From: Lacrimispora sp. 210928-DFI.3.58
GTDB lineage: Bacteria > Bacillota > Clostridia > Lachnospirales > Lachnospiraceae
Reading direction: 5' to 3'
DNA: 64,000 bases
Assembly (NCBI RefSeq): GCF_020554865.1
Contig: NZ_JAJCIC010000007.1
Span: forward strand, 85,602-149,601
In this document: piece by piece, positions 1 to 8,440 of the stretch
Position numbering within the stretch: the first letter of the stretch is position 1
Layout: each line of letters starts with the position of its first letter
Made by a program: the position numbers and the translations under genes
Notes under the pieces: model-generated
The model's input: only the letters and a program-made list of their open reading frames with translations
Told to the model about the DNA's origin: nothing
Databases searched by the model: none

Positions 1-404
1 ACCACTTCACCATGTCTTTCAAACTGGCAACTGATGTTGAAGGCAATCTGGTAGGAGTAGGCGGAGCACCCGGAGAAAGCGTTGCCGTTAAATGCGGTAT
101 TACACCTACGGAGCCTGCGGCTATGGTAGCAGAGAGCGAGGCTTTGAAGTATTACCGTATGAACATTGACACGGGCAACCAAGGCAACAGCGGAAAAGAT
201 ATGGTTGTTGTGGGCGATATGACCAAGACGGAAAATAATCGCCCTGGCGAGTATGAGTTCAAAGAGTTCCAGGCCGAGTTTGATGTAACTGCTAATATCC
301 GGGGAGAGGTCTTTTTGATCATCGGTACAGACTCTGGTTTTGAGGCAACTACATCCTATTACCTTGACGATATTTCTGTCAGTTGGGAAGATGGTATGGT
401 ATAG
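1..404 (+). CDS. C-terminal part of an unrecognised beta-rich protein (5'-truncated by the window)
   Basis: The frame is open from the first bases of the window and runs to a TAG at 402-404. The first in-frame ATG is at 12, but no ribosome binding site is visible and the residues before it (His-Phe-Thr) continue the frame, so the true start probably lies outside. The last ~130 residues are rich in alternating hydrophobic and polar residues and end in a Tyr-Tyr-Leu-Asp-Asp-Ile-Ser-Val strand. That ending is typical of carbohydrate-binding-module-like jelly-roll domains of secreted glycan-active enzymes. No catalytic motif is visible. The family assignment is only a resemblance; the protein is best treated as hypothetical. 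Confidence 0.5.
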   Translation, partial: HFTMSFKLATDVEGNLVGVGGAPGESVAVKCGITPTEPAAMVAESEALKYYRMNIDTGNQGNSGKDMVVVGDMTKTENNRPGEYEFKEFQAEFDVTANIRGEVFLIIGTDSGFEATTSYYLDDISVSWEDGMV

Positions 405-587
405 TTTTGGTTGACAACTTATATTCAAGGATTTCATGATACAATCACAGATATCCTGCGAATCTATGCTGAGCCGTTCTCTTATAATGCCGGTTCCCGG
501 TGTGCACTGGAAAAGGCAGGTTTCCAGTATGAGGGACTGATGCGCCGCAATGCAGTAAAAAACAGCAAGGGTGAATCAGTAAAATAG
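405..587 (+). pseudogene. GNAT (RimJ/RimL-like) acetyltransferase C-terminal remnant
   Basis: A 60-codon open stretch follows directly on the stop of the preceding frame and has no start codon or ribosome binding site. Residues encoded at 462-560 (IYAEPFSYNAGS, then ALEKAGFQYEG) match the acetyl-CoA-binding and C-terminal part of RimJ/RimL-type GNAT enzymes, where a conserved Asn after the Pro-Phe-x-x-Asn pattern and the EKAGF-x-x-EG motif are hallmarks. The usual remainder of the fold (about 110 residues) is missing upstream and the tail ends early at TAG 585-587. It is a decayed fragment with no expected function. Confidence 0.7.
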
Positions 588-747
588 TAATATAGGAAAG
601 AGCCAGACGCTAAGAAGGGGAGGATGCATATTGGTCGATTGAACACAGCAATATCCCTTGCATATGGGGGAATCTTACAGAAATAGCCGAATGAGAACAA
701 CCTGTGGTATAGCTGCATATCCTAAAGTAATATACAACATAAAGGAT

Positions 748-1669
748 ATGAGAGAATATGGAGAATTATGTAAGAATATCATTGGAGACTCACTGATTTT
801 TTGGAAGGATCATGAAAGAGCATGCATTGTTTCTTTTGGCGGGCTTTCCTGCAGGGGAAACCGAATATCGGGAAAAGGCAGACTGGTTCCGGCAGCAATT
901 TGAGGAAGCTCTTGCGTATGTGGTATATTTGGCCGACGGAAGAGTGGGGCGGGAAGCTCTTCGCTCCGAAGAAGTCATAACAGAATTTACGGAAATAGCA
1001 GAGCAGCAGACAAAAAAGTTGACAGGAATACCGATTGATATTCGGATCACGCAGGCAGAAAAACGGCTGCGATCAGGCTGCCCGTGTGCTTCAGACAGAG
1101 AAATGGTACAACAAGTGCAGATGATAAATCAGAGGATCCTGTGGCTGCTCAACGGATTGATTGCGTTTAAAGAAAACATTTTGCAGAATGTTACCACATG
1201 CAATCTGTATACGACAAACTATCCGCTGTTGATTGAACACATTATCCGGGAAGCAGAATTGTATCGCCAAATTGTGGCGGAGCTTGAGCAAAAGGGCTGT
1301 ATATCGCCAAAAGACCTGAAATCGGCTGAGGTATTCTGGAATCAGATTATGATGGAACATGCACAGTTTATCCGGGGACTTCTTGACCCGACAGAAGCTG
1401 ATCTGCTGGTGGCTGCCGATACCTTTGCCGGAGATTTCCGTCTTTTGTTGGAGGAGGCAAAAAGGCAGGACTGTAGGGCTATGGGGGAATTAACCAGAAA
1501 GACCCTGGAAACTACGGAGAGATATCGTAATTTTAAAGCAGCAGGTACGGAAGGGATCACAAGCTGTAAAGTTCGTTCTGTCATCCTGCCCCTTTTGGCA
1601 GATCATGTACTTCGGGAAGCCAACCATTATCTTCGGATTCTGGAGACACCAATATGTTGGGAGGGATAA
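748..1669 (+). CDS. DUF2935 family protein, apparent frameshift near the N-terminus
   Basis: Residues from 812 on (MKEHALFL, then a long helical protein of 285 residues) match the DUF2935 family, a duplicated four-helix bundle rich in His and Glu resembling metal-binding ferritin-like folds. Family members normally begin about 20 residues earlier with an SLxxxLFFxRIMKEH block. Here that start lies in another frame: ATG 748 (preceded by AAAGGA) encodes MREYGELCKN through DSLIF, and the frame of 812 reads FFGRIMKEH just after a TGA at 794-796. The two join at the T6 run 797-802, so one base appears to be gained or lost. If the shift is real, translation from ATG 812 would give a slightly short protein. 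The stop is 3 nt before the multicopper oxidase start, so the two are almost certainly co-transcribed. Function unknown; metal handling is an inference. Confidence 0.75.
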
Positions 1670-1672
1670 TAT

Positions 1673-2491
1673 ATGCAGCTGTGTCAATATTCTACGGAAA
1701 GCAAAACACGCTATTTTAAGATAGAGGCAATCCAGATTCCTATTGTATACAATAAATACGGAGATTATGATCCAAATGGACTTTTGTATGTGCTGGAAGA
1801 GGATTCGCAGAGAATACAGGAAGAGGCAATGCGAAGGTTTCAGCAGACACCACCGCAGCCCTATGAAGAAGTGCAGCCGCTGGTGCTTCGCGTGAACCTT
1901 GGAGATACAGTAAAAGTACGCTTTTCTCATAAATTAGACCGAAGGCTGTCCATTCATGTACAGGGCCTGGCTTATGACGTGATGACTTCTGACGGTACCA
2001 GTACAGGATTCAATCAGGACAGTACAACGGACAATGAAATTGTGTATACATGGTATGCAAATACGGAAGGGGTCTTTTTATTCCATGATATGGCGGATCC
2101 CAGAAGCAGTGAAGCGGCCACGAATATCCACGGGCTGTTTGGGGCTGTGATTGTGGAACCGCCGGAAGCGAAATGGTTCCACCCGGAAACGGGAGAAGAA
2201 ATCGAGAGCGGCCTGATGGCAGATATTTATCAGCCAGGGAAACCGGCATTTCGGGAATACTCGGTATTTTTTCATGATGAATTAGAGATTTTAAATAAAG
2301 ATGGAGAACCGCCGATGGATCACCGTACCGGGCTTCCTTCCTCCACAACGGCGATCAGTTACCGATCCGAACCCATGAGAAACCGAATGCCCCTGGATCA
2401 CGACCCCTGCAGACTCCGGGGAGGAAATTTCCATGAGTTCCTGGGTATATGGGGATCCGGCTCCGCCAATTCTGCGGGCCTATGTCGGTGA
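1673..2491 (+). CDS. Multicopper oxidase, N-terminal fragment (frameshifted)
   Basis: This frame encodes the first ~245 residues of a very large multicopper oxidase and then about 25 unrelated residues after a frameshift. It starts 3 nt after the DUF2935 stop, with its ribosome binding site (TGGGAGG) inside that gene. The first cupredoxin domain begins with the pattern IQIPIVYNKYGDYDPNG, which recurs twice in the downstream frame. The copper-site positions of this domain look degenerate (FLFHDM rather than HxH). After residue ~245 the correct protein continues in the frame of 2433: the upstream codons of that frame (2406-2432) read PADSGEEIS and join smoothly if the C4 run 2404-2407 were C3. 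Read together with the next entry as one gene, 1673-5471, of about 1265 residues. Confidence 0.75.
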   Translation: MQLCQYSTESKTRYFKIEAIQIPIVYNKYGDYDPNGLLYVLEEDSQRIQEEAMRRFQQTPPQPYEEVQPLVLRVNLGDTVKVRFSHKLDRRLSIHVQGLAYDVMTSDGTSTGFNQDSTTDNEIVYTWYANTEGVFLFHDMADPRSSEAATNIHGLFGAVIVEPPEAKWFHPETGEEIESGLMADIYQPGKPAFREYSVFFHDELEILNKDGEPPMDHRTGLPSSTTAISYRSEPMRNRMPLDHDPCRLRGGNFHEFLGIWGSGSANSAGLCR

Positions 2492-5471
2492 CCCGGCGAA
2501 GATCCGTCTGATCCATGGAGGTATCAAAGAGACTCACGTATTCCATCTCCACAATCATCAGTGGAGACTGGAAGAGGACAATCCGGTTTCCACGATTATT
2601 GATTCGATTACCATAAGCCCGCAGGAATGTTATACACTGGACATTCTGTATGGGGCCGGGAGTCTGAATCGGGTGATCGGCGATGTGATCTTCCACTGCC
2701 ATCTGTACCCGCATTTTCATGAAGGAATGTGGACTTTGTGGAGGATTCATGACCGGCTGGAGGACGGAACCGGAAAACTGCCGGATGGAACCCAGGTTCC
2801 TCCGCTTTTGCCTTTGAAAGACCGGAAACGTCCCCCGAAGAAGGATGAGCTTCATCCGGGATACCCGAATTTTATCTGCGGAAAACCAGGTGAACCGCCG
2901 CGTCAGCCGCCATGCGGGGTATTGGGTGTGGACGGCAGGCCTACCGAATGTCCCACTCTTTTAGAAGAAGCAAATTTTGTAGAGAATGCGGCTCCCGGGG
3001 CGCTGTATACAGACACCTGCCCCTGTCACACAGTTGGAGCATGCCAGGACTGCAAGGAACCCTGTCATACAGCCGGGGAGGAACGGGAGTGCGAGGAAGA
3101 ATGGGACTGCAAAGAACCGGTCAAGCCCTTGGAGGAATGTGAGGAAAAGGGAGACTGCCGGAGATGCCCATGTGGGAAACCATGCGATAAAGTTAAGGTA
3201 TTTGAAATTGCACTGGTCCAAGCAAAACTTACGTACAATGAGTACGGCTGGCATGACCCGGAAGGACGCTTTTTTGTCCTTAAGGAGGAGCTGGAGCGCC
3301 ACGGAGGTCTGGAGGCCTATATCCGTAAGGTGGAGGAGCAGGAAATTCAGGTAGAGCCGTTAGTGATCCGTGCGAATACGGGAGACTGCATAGAGCTGCG
3401 CACAACGAACCTGCTGCCGGAGTATCTGGAGGCCAATGAATTTCAACTGAGAACCAGGACCGATATTGTGGGGCATCATGTGCATCTGGTAAAATTTGAT
3501 ACGATTACCGCAGACGGGGCGGCAAACGGCTGGAATAATATTGCCGGAGCAAGGAAATATGAGACGTTAGTGGAACGCTTTTTTGCTGATGAAGAACTGA
3601 GGACAGTATTTTTCCATGACCATCTGTTTGCCAATGCCCATCAGCTGCATGGAGTGTTTGGCGCTCTGGTGATTGAGGAAACGGGGGCAACCTTCCACAA
3701 TATCCGTGACGGAGAGGAACTGCGTTTTGGCACACAGGCGGTCATAAAAAGAAGGGACGGATCGTCTTTCCGGGAATTCACCCTGTTTGTCCACGATTTT
3801 GCCTTTTTGTTTGACAAGAAAGGGAAGCCGTTAAATGCTCCTGAGGATCCCGGTTCCCACGATGATCCGGGAGTTATGGGAATCAATTATCGCGCGGAGC
3901 CTATGAGAGAAAGGCTGAAAAAACATGAGGATCCGGCCTACATTTTCAGTTCTCACGTGCATGGGGATCCGGCAACTCCTGTTTTGGAAACGTATCCTGG
4001 AGATGAACTGATGATCCGTCTGATTGACGGAGCACATGAAGAACAGCATGTATTCAATATTACCGGAATGTCATGGAAAAAGGAAGTGGCAGATGACAGG
4101 TCCCCTCTGGCTGCATCACAGACCGTCGGTGTTTCAGAAGCATTTAACCTGAATATAAAAGAGCCTTATCGGGCAGGAGACTATCTGTATTACTTCGGAG
4201 GAATTGATGATGCATGGCTGGGCCTGTGGGGGATTATCCGAGCTTATGATACGTATCAGAAATGTCTGAAACCGCTCTGTGAGAGAAAAGACAGGATACG
4301 GCCTCTTCCTCCCTGTCCCGGAAAGGATGATGTGGTTAGACGGTATGAGATCGCGGCGATTCAGACCAGGCTGATTTATAACCGGTATGGAGATCATGAC
4401 CCTGACGGACTGATTTTTGTTCCCTTGGAGGATGTGGATCTTGCACTCTGCGGGAAATATACTCCGAAGCCTTTGATTTTGCGTGCAAATGTAGGAGATT
4501 GGCTGGAGATAACTCTGCATAATGTGTGGAATCCTGATCAACCCGTTCCTTATCATGAATATCCAAAAGTTCCATTGGATATGCCGCATAAGCCATCGGA
4601 GAGAGTTTCCTTAAACCCGCAGTTTTTACAGTGTGATCCGATCCATGATTCGGGAATCAATGTGGGGTATAATTGTGAAGAACAGACGGTGGGGATCGGC
4701 GAGAGCAAGCGGTATCTCTGGCATGCGGACCGAGAATATGGGGCCTGCATCCTGCAGTCCTTTGGGGACATGCGAAATCACAGGTACCATGGCCTGTTTG
4801 GGGCCGTGATCGTAGAGCCGGCAGGAGCCAGGTGGTATGAGAATTTTACAAAAAAAGAAAACCCATTTGCAGAGCAGGCAGTGATAACTGCGCCGGGGAT
4901 AGAAAGCTTTCGGGAATATGTTTTGTTTATACAAAACGGAATCCGGCTTTTGGATAAAGATGGAAATCTGGTTCAGACTGCCGCAGCAGACAGTGAAGAA
5001 ATCGTTGACGCGGAGGATACAGGAGAGAAAGGGTACAACTATCATTCCGAACGGTTTGCAAATCGTCTTCGGAGGGATTCAAGAATCTGGAAGGTATTCA
5101 GCAGCAAAGTGCATGGAGATCCTGCAACGCCTGTCTGGAAAGCCTATTCCGGTGACCGCGTGATTTTCCGGACGATGATGCCGGCGGATAAGCCAAGAAA
5201 TCTGTCGCTGGCTGTGCATGGACATTTGTGGAAAGAGCAGCCGAAAGATGCTTTCTCCAGAGTGATTCCGTTACAGGGCGGAGTCAGTGTGGGCAACCGG
5301 TTTGATATGGAGCTGCAGGACGGAGCATCATGCCCCGGAGATTATCTGTACCGTTCGGGAAGCTTTGCCTGGGATGTGGAGTCTGGCATGTGGGGGATTT
5401 TCCGCGTGATGAGGCAATCCATTGTGTGCAGATGCAAAACGGTATGCCAGAAAATTTTGGATTGCATTTAA
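2433..5471 (+). CDS. Giant multicopper oxidase, C-terminal portion with all copper-site motifs
   Basis: 1012 residues counted from ATG 2433. Copper motifs seen: HVFHLHNHQW at residue 35 (HxxHxH), HCHLYPHFHEGM at 88 (HCHx3Hx4M, the type 1/type 3 signature), HHVH at ~347 and HDHLFANAH at 395. A Cys-rich linker at ~196-252 separates repeat 1 from repeat 2. Two more repeats of the IQ-x5-YN-x-YG-x-HDP block start at ~258 and ~640, so the full protein is three tandem two-domain cupredoxin units, as in MnxG- or ceruloplasmin-like enzymes. Repeat 3 lacks obvious copper ligands. The ATG is preceded at good spacing by GGGGAGG, so this part might be translated on its own despite the frameshift. Likely reaction: O2-dependent oxidation of metal ions or phenolics; a spore-surface role is possible but unproven. 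No signal peptide is seen in either frame. Confidence 0.8.
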   Translation: MSSWVYGDPAPPILRAYVGDPAKIRLIHGGIKETHVFHLHNHQWRLEEDNPVSTIIDSITISPQECYTLDILYGAGSLNRVIGDVIFHCHLYPHFHEGMWTLWRIHDRLEDGTGKLPDGTQVPPLLPLKDRKRPPKKDELHPGYPNFICGKPGEPPRQPPCGVLGVDGRPTECPTLLEEANFVENAAPGALYTDTCPCHTVGACQDCKEPCHTAGEERECEEEWDCKEPVKPLEECEEKGDCRRCPCGKPCDKVKVFEIALVQAKLTYNEYGWHDPEGRFFVLKEELERHGGLEAYIRKVEEQEIQVEPLVIRANTGDCIELRTTNLLPEYLEANEFQLRTRTDIVGHHVHLVKFDTITADGAANGWNNIAGARKYETLVERFFADEELRTVFFHDHLFANAHQLHGVFGALVIEETGATFHNIRDGEELRFGTQAVIKRRDGSSFREFTLFVHDFAFLFDKKGKPLNAPEDPGSHDDPGVMGINYRAEPMRERLKKHEDPAYIFSSHVHGDPATPVLETYPGDELMIRLIDGAHEEQHVFNITGMSWKKEVADDRSPLAASQTVGVSEAFNLNIKEPYRAGDYLYYFGGIDDAWLGLWGIIRAYDTYQKCLKPLCERKDRIRPLPPCPGKDDVVRRYEIAAIQTRLIYNRYGDHDPDGLIFVPLEDVDLALCGKYTPKPLILRANVGDWLEITLHNVWNPDQPVPYHEYPKVPLDMPHKPSERVSLNPQFLQCDPIHDSGINVGYNCEEQTVGIGESKRYLWHADREYGACILQSFGDMRNHRYHGLFGAVIVEPAGARWYENFTKKENPFAEQAVITAPGIESFREYVLFIQNGIRLLDKDGNLVQTAAADSEEIVDAEDTGEKGYNYHSERFANRLRRDSRIWKVFSSKVHGDPATPVWKAYSGDRVIFRTMMPADKPRNLSLAVHGHLWKEQPKDAFSRVIPLQGGVSVGNRFDMELQDGASCPGDYLYRSGSFAWDVESGMWGIFRVMRQSIVCRCKTVCQKILDCI

Positions 5472-5578
5472 TGAGCAAAAGGCAGAAACAGTTTGTACAC
5501 CGATGCTGACAAAAGAACATGTGGACTGTAGGGGAAGCAGACGGAGGTTACGAAAATAAGAAGCGAAAGCAAGCAGTC

Positions 5579-5634
5579 AAAAAGGGTGTTCCAAAGCCGT
5601 GGATCAAAGACCGCAGCTTTGGGACCCCCTTTTA
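5579..5634. terminator. Bidirectional intrinsic terminator
   Basis: A long inverted repeat (AAAGGG...CCAAAGC paired with GCTTTGG...CCCTTTT) is flanked by A-rich and T-rich ends. It lies between the convergent multicopper oxidase gene and queT and can serve both. Confidence 0.75.
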
Positions 5635-5652
5635 TTGGGCAAAACTCCTGTT

Positions 5653-6153
5653 TTATGCAATTTTGTTCTTAAAAATAACACCCCGGTAGCGCTCAAGAGC
5701 AGCTAACAGGCCATTTCCCAGCACTCCGATTGCCAGGATCTCTCCAACTCCCACAGTTCCCATGGCGAACAGGATCATATCCTCGGAGCCGTAGGCATAG
5801 CGCAGGACCCAGGGGATGATCAGGGTGTTGGCAAGGATGGGCGGCACACATACGGCCCACTTCCTCTCCCTGACAGCGTAGGAGCCCAGAGCTCCTAAAA
5901 GTGTGGCAAGGCTTCCGAATATCACATCCAGCACAGCTGCCCCGCAGAAGAAGTTAGAGAGCAGACAGCCGATAAATAGTCCGGGAACCGCTGCCGGAGT
6001 AAAAAATGGCAGAACGCACAGCGCCTCTGAAATACGGAATTGGATTGGCCCGAAGCTGATGGGCTGGAACATCATTGTCAGCACAATGTAGACCGCTGCA
6101 ATGGCTGCGGCATGGGTCATAAAGTAAATGCCTGTGTTTGATGAATGTTTCAT
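5653..6153 (-). CDS. queT: QueT-type ECF transporter S component (queuosine precursor uptake)
   Basis: 166 residues with five to six hydrophobic segments. The FQPISFGPIQFRISEAL block after the first membrane helix is the hallmark of the QueT family, the substrate-binding (S) subunit of an energy-coupling-factor importer for a queuosine precursor such as preQ1. The EcfA/EcfT module is not in this window and is presumably shared from elsewhere. The start ATG (complement 6151-6153) has a good AAAGGAG site that overlaps the tail of a preQ1-I riboswitch aptamer, which independently supports the substrate. The gene is monocistronic and ends at a bidirectional terminator. Confidence 0.9.
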   Translation of the reverse strand: MKHSSNTGIYFMTHAAAIAAVYIVLTMMFQPISFGPIQFRISEALCVLPFFTPAAVPGLFIGCLLSNFFCGAAVLDVIFGSLATLLGALGSYAVRERKWAVCVPPILANTLIIPWVLRYAYGSEDMILFAMGTVGVGEILAIGVLGNGLLAALERYRGVIFKNKIA

Positions 6154-6162
6154 GGTGCGAAT

Positions 6163-6205
6163 CTCCTTTAGTTTTGTTTTACGAGTGGAAGGTCTCGAAC
6201 ACTCG
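6163..6205 (-). promoter_or_regulatory. preQ1-I riboswitch controlling queT
   Basis: Read on the minus strand: a 6-bp stem CGAGTG/CACTCG (6205-6200 with 6187-6182) closes the 12-nt loop TTCGAGACCTTC. An A-rich tail, AAAACAAAACTAAAGGAG, follows and ends in the queT ribosome binding site. Stem, loop and A-rich tail ending in the Shine-Dalgarno match the preQ1 class I H-type pseudoknot. Ligand binding would sequester AAAGGAG, so the expected control is translational repression of precursor uptake. Confidence 0.85.
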
Positions 6206-6214
6206 GTTTCTGTT

Positions 6215-6248
6215 GGCTGAAAATGCCTGATTTATAGGCGTTTCAGCC
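6215..6248. repeat. Strong inverted repeat in the queT leader
   Basis: GGCTGAAA pairs with TTTCAGCC, with an inner GCCT/AGGC pairing around a short AT-rich loop. It sits just 5' of the preQ1 aptamer on the queT side. It could be a leader hairpin or a terminator for something upstream; no T-run of normal length follows on either strand. Confidence 0.5.
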
Positions 6249-6457
6249 TTTGGTACTATATCTACTATATCATAGATAGGAAGGAAATGCAAGCCAAAGT
6301 ACCCATGTGAGCCGGCAGAAAGCCCATATTCCGATAGAAATGAAGCACAGGAGGTGCGGAATGTTATAGAAAACATGCAGAATTGTAAGCAAAGCTTAAA
6401 GCTTACCAAAGGAAAATCTGATATAGTAGGGCTAAGGAGTACAGCATAAAGGAGGAA

Positions 6458-7783
6458 ATGATGAGAGGGTTTATGAAAATGCTTCTGGCTGTAGCTGTGA
6501 CGCCGGCTTTTCTTGTGGGCTGTCAGGGACAAGAGAGAGCGGAGACAAAAGTGCTGGGAACAGAGGCGCAGGTCACAGATGAAAGCGGGAATGCCGCAGA
6601 GCCTTCCGAAAAGGCCGACGTTTTTGATCTGGATACACTGGTTTCAGAGGCTGTGTTCTTTGCTAACAGGGGAGTCTATACCGGGGAGGAATGTGCAGGA
6701 GAAGGCCATGTGATCTTAAAGACAGAGGAAGACCATGGGAAAGTCACTGCCTATGTGCTGACAATGTACGGCGAATACCAGTTCCAAAATGAGGAGTATT
6801 TTGTAAAGGAAGCAGGAAGCGGTGTGATCCCGGCGGTTATGGTATTTTCCACGGATACGGAAAGTGAAGATAAACTGATATCCTACAGAGAGCCGGAGGA
6901 TGGGAGCGGCTATCTAAGTTCTATCCGTGAAATGTTCCCACAGGAGCAGTGGCAGACCTGCATTGATCCGCCGAAGGAGATCAGAAATCAGCTGAGGGAT
7001 CAGGAAAGGGCATATGCCGAGGCGTATCTCAAGGAGCTGGGAAGAGAGGCAAAGATCGCAGAATTTGCAGACTTTGAGCACCCCATCATAACAGATGAGG
7101 GAGTTGAGGTGAAGATCTCCAACCAATTAGTGGGGAGCAAGGAGCTGGCAGATTATCCCTTCTGGATCGGATCAAAGGAAAAACTGGAGGATGGCATCCG
7201 CTATATTTATGCACAGGAGCTGGACAAGGAGAAGGGCAGGATCATGTTCAGGAAAACTGATTATGGCAGCGGGAATGTGGAGGAGGAATATGTATTTGAC
7301 GCAGGAACAGGTGCGCTTCTGAGTAAAAAGGATAACAATACCCCTCTGACATCAGCGCCTTCTCTTAAGCTGAATGATGTGCTGTCCAGTACGTGGGCAG
7401 AGTTTGAGGTCCAGCCGGGGGATTACACATGGAATTATGTGGAAAACGGCGAAGGCGTTGGTATCGCTGCCTGCGGCGCATGCCCTCTGGAGGCAGCAGA
7501 GGGCATGGAGCACTTAAAGCTTCCCAGGTACAATAAGCTGGAGGAGATCTCCTATGCTGTCACATGCATAAGGGAACCGGACAGCCTTACAGTAAAGGAA
7601 TATGATAGAAAGGATGTTGGAACGATCGATGCAAAGGTCCTTTCAAGTCAGGTCTATGAGGATGTGTATCTCATTGCGCTGAAGCCGGACCGGGTGTATG
7701 AACTGGTTGCAGAGTGGGATGAGAGCAATATGGAGGAAAAGGGGTTTTACGGAAGGGCCAGCTACGTGGTTGTGACAGAGTGA
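6458..7783 (+). CDS. Putative lipoprotein with a BlaR1/M56-associated-type domain
   Basis: 441 residues. Residues 1-22 form a lipoprotein signal ending in the lipobox LVGC (Cys22), so it is probably tethered outside the membrane. The section at ~80-150 (GHVILKTEEDHGKVTAYVLTMYGEY followed by PEDGSGYL-SSIREMFP) resembles the extracellular tail seen in clostridial M56/BlaR1-type proteins, here without the protease. The rest is beta-rich with no catalytic motif. Two ATGs (6458 and 6461) follow AAAGGAGG; the second has the more usual spacing. It stands alone between queT (divergent) and tRNA-Glu (opposite strand). The biochemical role is not known. Confidence 0.7.
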   Translation: MMRGFMKMLLAVAVTPAFLVGCQGQERAETKVLGTEAQVTDESGNAAEPSEKADVFDLDTLVSEAVFFANRGVYTGEECAGEGHVILKTEEDHGKVTAYVLTMYGEYQFQNEEYFVKEAGSGVIPAVMVFSTDTESEDKLISYREPEDGSGYLSSIREMFPQEQWQTCIDPPKEIRNQLRDQERAYAEAYLKELGREAKIAEFADFEHPIITDEGVEVKISNQLVGSKELADYPFWIGSKEKLEDGIRYIYAQELDKEKGRIMFRKTDYGSGNVEEEYVFDAGTGALLSKKDNNTPLTSAPSLKLNDVLSSTWAEFEVQPGDYTWNYVENGEGVGIAACGACPLEAAEGMEHLKLPRYNKLEEISYAVTCIREPDSLTVKEYDRKDVGTIDAKVLSSQVYEDVYLIALKPDRVYELVAEWDESNMEEKGFYGRASYVVVTE

Positions 7784-7791
7784 TGGGAGAC

Positions 7792-7821
7792 AGGCGCTGC
7801 AGAGAAGAAGCTGCGGCGCCT
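7792..7821 (+). terminator. Possible terminator after the lipoprotein gene
   Basis: AGGCGCTGCAG pairs with CTGCGGCGCCT just after the stop codon. It is followed only by a weak T-rich stretch, so termination is uncertain. Confidence 0.4.
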
Positions 7822-7869
7822 TGCTGTTTCATTGATGCAGATGAATGCAGAATGCAGAGCTGTGATAAC

Positions 7870-7903
7870 GAAAAAAGAGCAAGCATCAATCTGCTTGCTC
7901 TTT
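7870..7903 (-). terminator. Terminator of tRNA-Glu
   Basis: On the minus strand AGAGCAAGCA pairs with TGCTTGCTCT, directly followed by TTTTTT, immediately downstream of the tRNA 3' end. Confidence 0.85.
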
Positions 7904-7904
7904 A

Positions 7905-7976
7905 TGACCTGACCGGGAATCGAACCCGGGTTTACGCCGTGAGAGGGCGTCGTCTTGACCGCTTGACCATCAGGCC
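7905..7976 (-). tRNA. tRNA-Glu (anticodon CTC)
   Basis: Minus-strand 72-nt cloverleaf. The acceptor GGCCTGA pairs with TCAGGTC plus discriminator A. The anticodon stem CGCC/GGCG encloses the loop CTCTCAC (anticodon CTC, reads GAG). The T-arm is CCGGG-TTCGATT-CCCGG. CCA is not encoded. An intrinsic terminator follows at once. Confidence 0.95.
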
Positions 7977-8440
7977 TTATCTCTTTGCTGTCCTCATCAC
8001 TGACAGCTCATTTATAATACCATAGGAATTACAGTTTGTCCAGTGTTTTTTTGAAGAAAATTATTTTCGAAAAATTCGCGAATTTTCGATAAATTAAGGA
8101 GACAATTGGCGGATGGAAAAACAGGAAAGAAAAAGGAGGAGGCCGGTCAGGATAAATCCTGCCGGCCGAGTATTATGAAAAAAAGTTTAATAGCATTAGC
8201 TCTTTACATGATTTAGTATATCCGGGAATCATGAAGATAGTTTTAGCATTCTATGAACAGTTTGTAACGAATTTGTGAATGTTTTGAAGTGCTGGAAATG
8301 CCCAGCTCCGAGCTGTCCAGAGGAAGAGGCGGCCCGCGGTGCATGAGTATGCCGTTGGTTCGGGAGGACATATAAACGATAATAGGCTTCCAACGGGTCT
8401 GTAATAACATGTGCCGGGAGCAGCGCTCCCGGCCAGTTAT
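7977..8440. other. Gene-free stretch with two hairpins
   Basis: No plausible coding frame. It holds a strong GC hairpin at 8141-8167 (GGCCGG-t-CAGGA / TCCTG-CCGGCC), followed on the minus strand by a CTCCTCCTTTTTC run, and a second one at 8412-8433 (GCCGGGAGC/GCTCCCGGC) just after the YmaF-like gene stop. Either could end the minus-strand operon 9123-8441. The remainder, 8170-8410, is AT-rich then GC-rich and shows no feature I recognise. Confidence 0.5.

Noticed and set aside
624..686. Short 20-codon frame after GGGGAGG near 617, possible leader peptide
   Set aside because: The site touches the ATG with no spacing and the peptide has no recognisable attenuator pattern.
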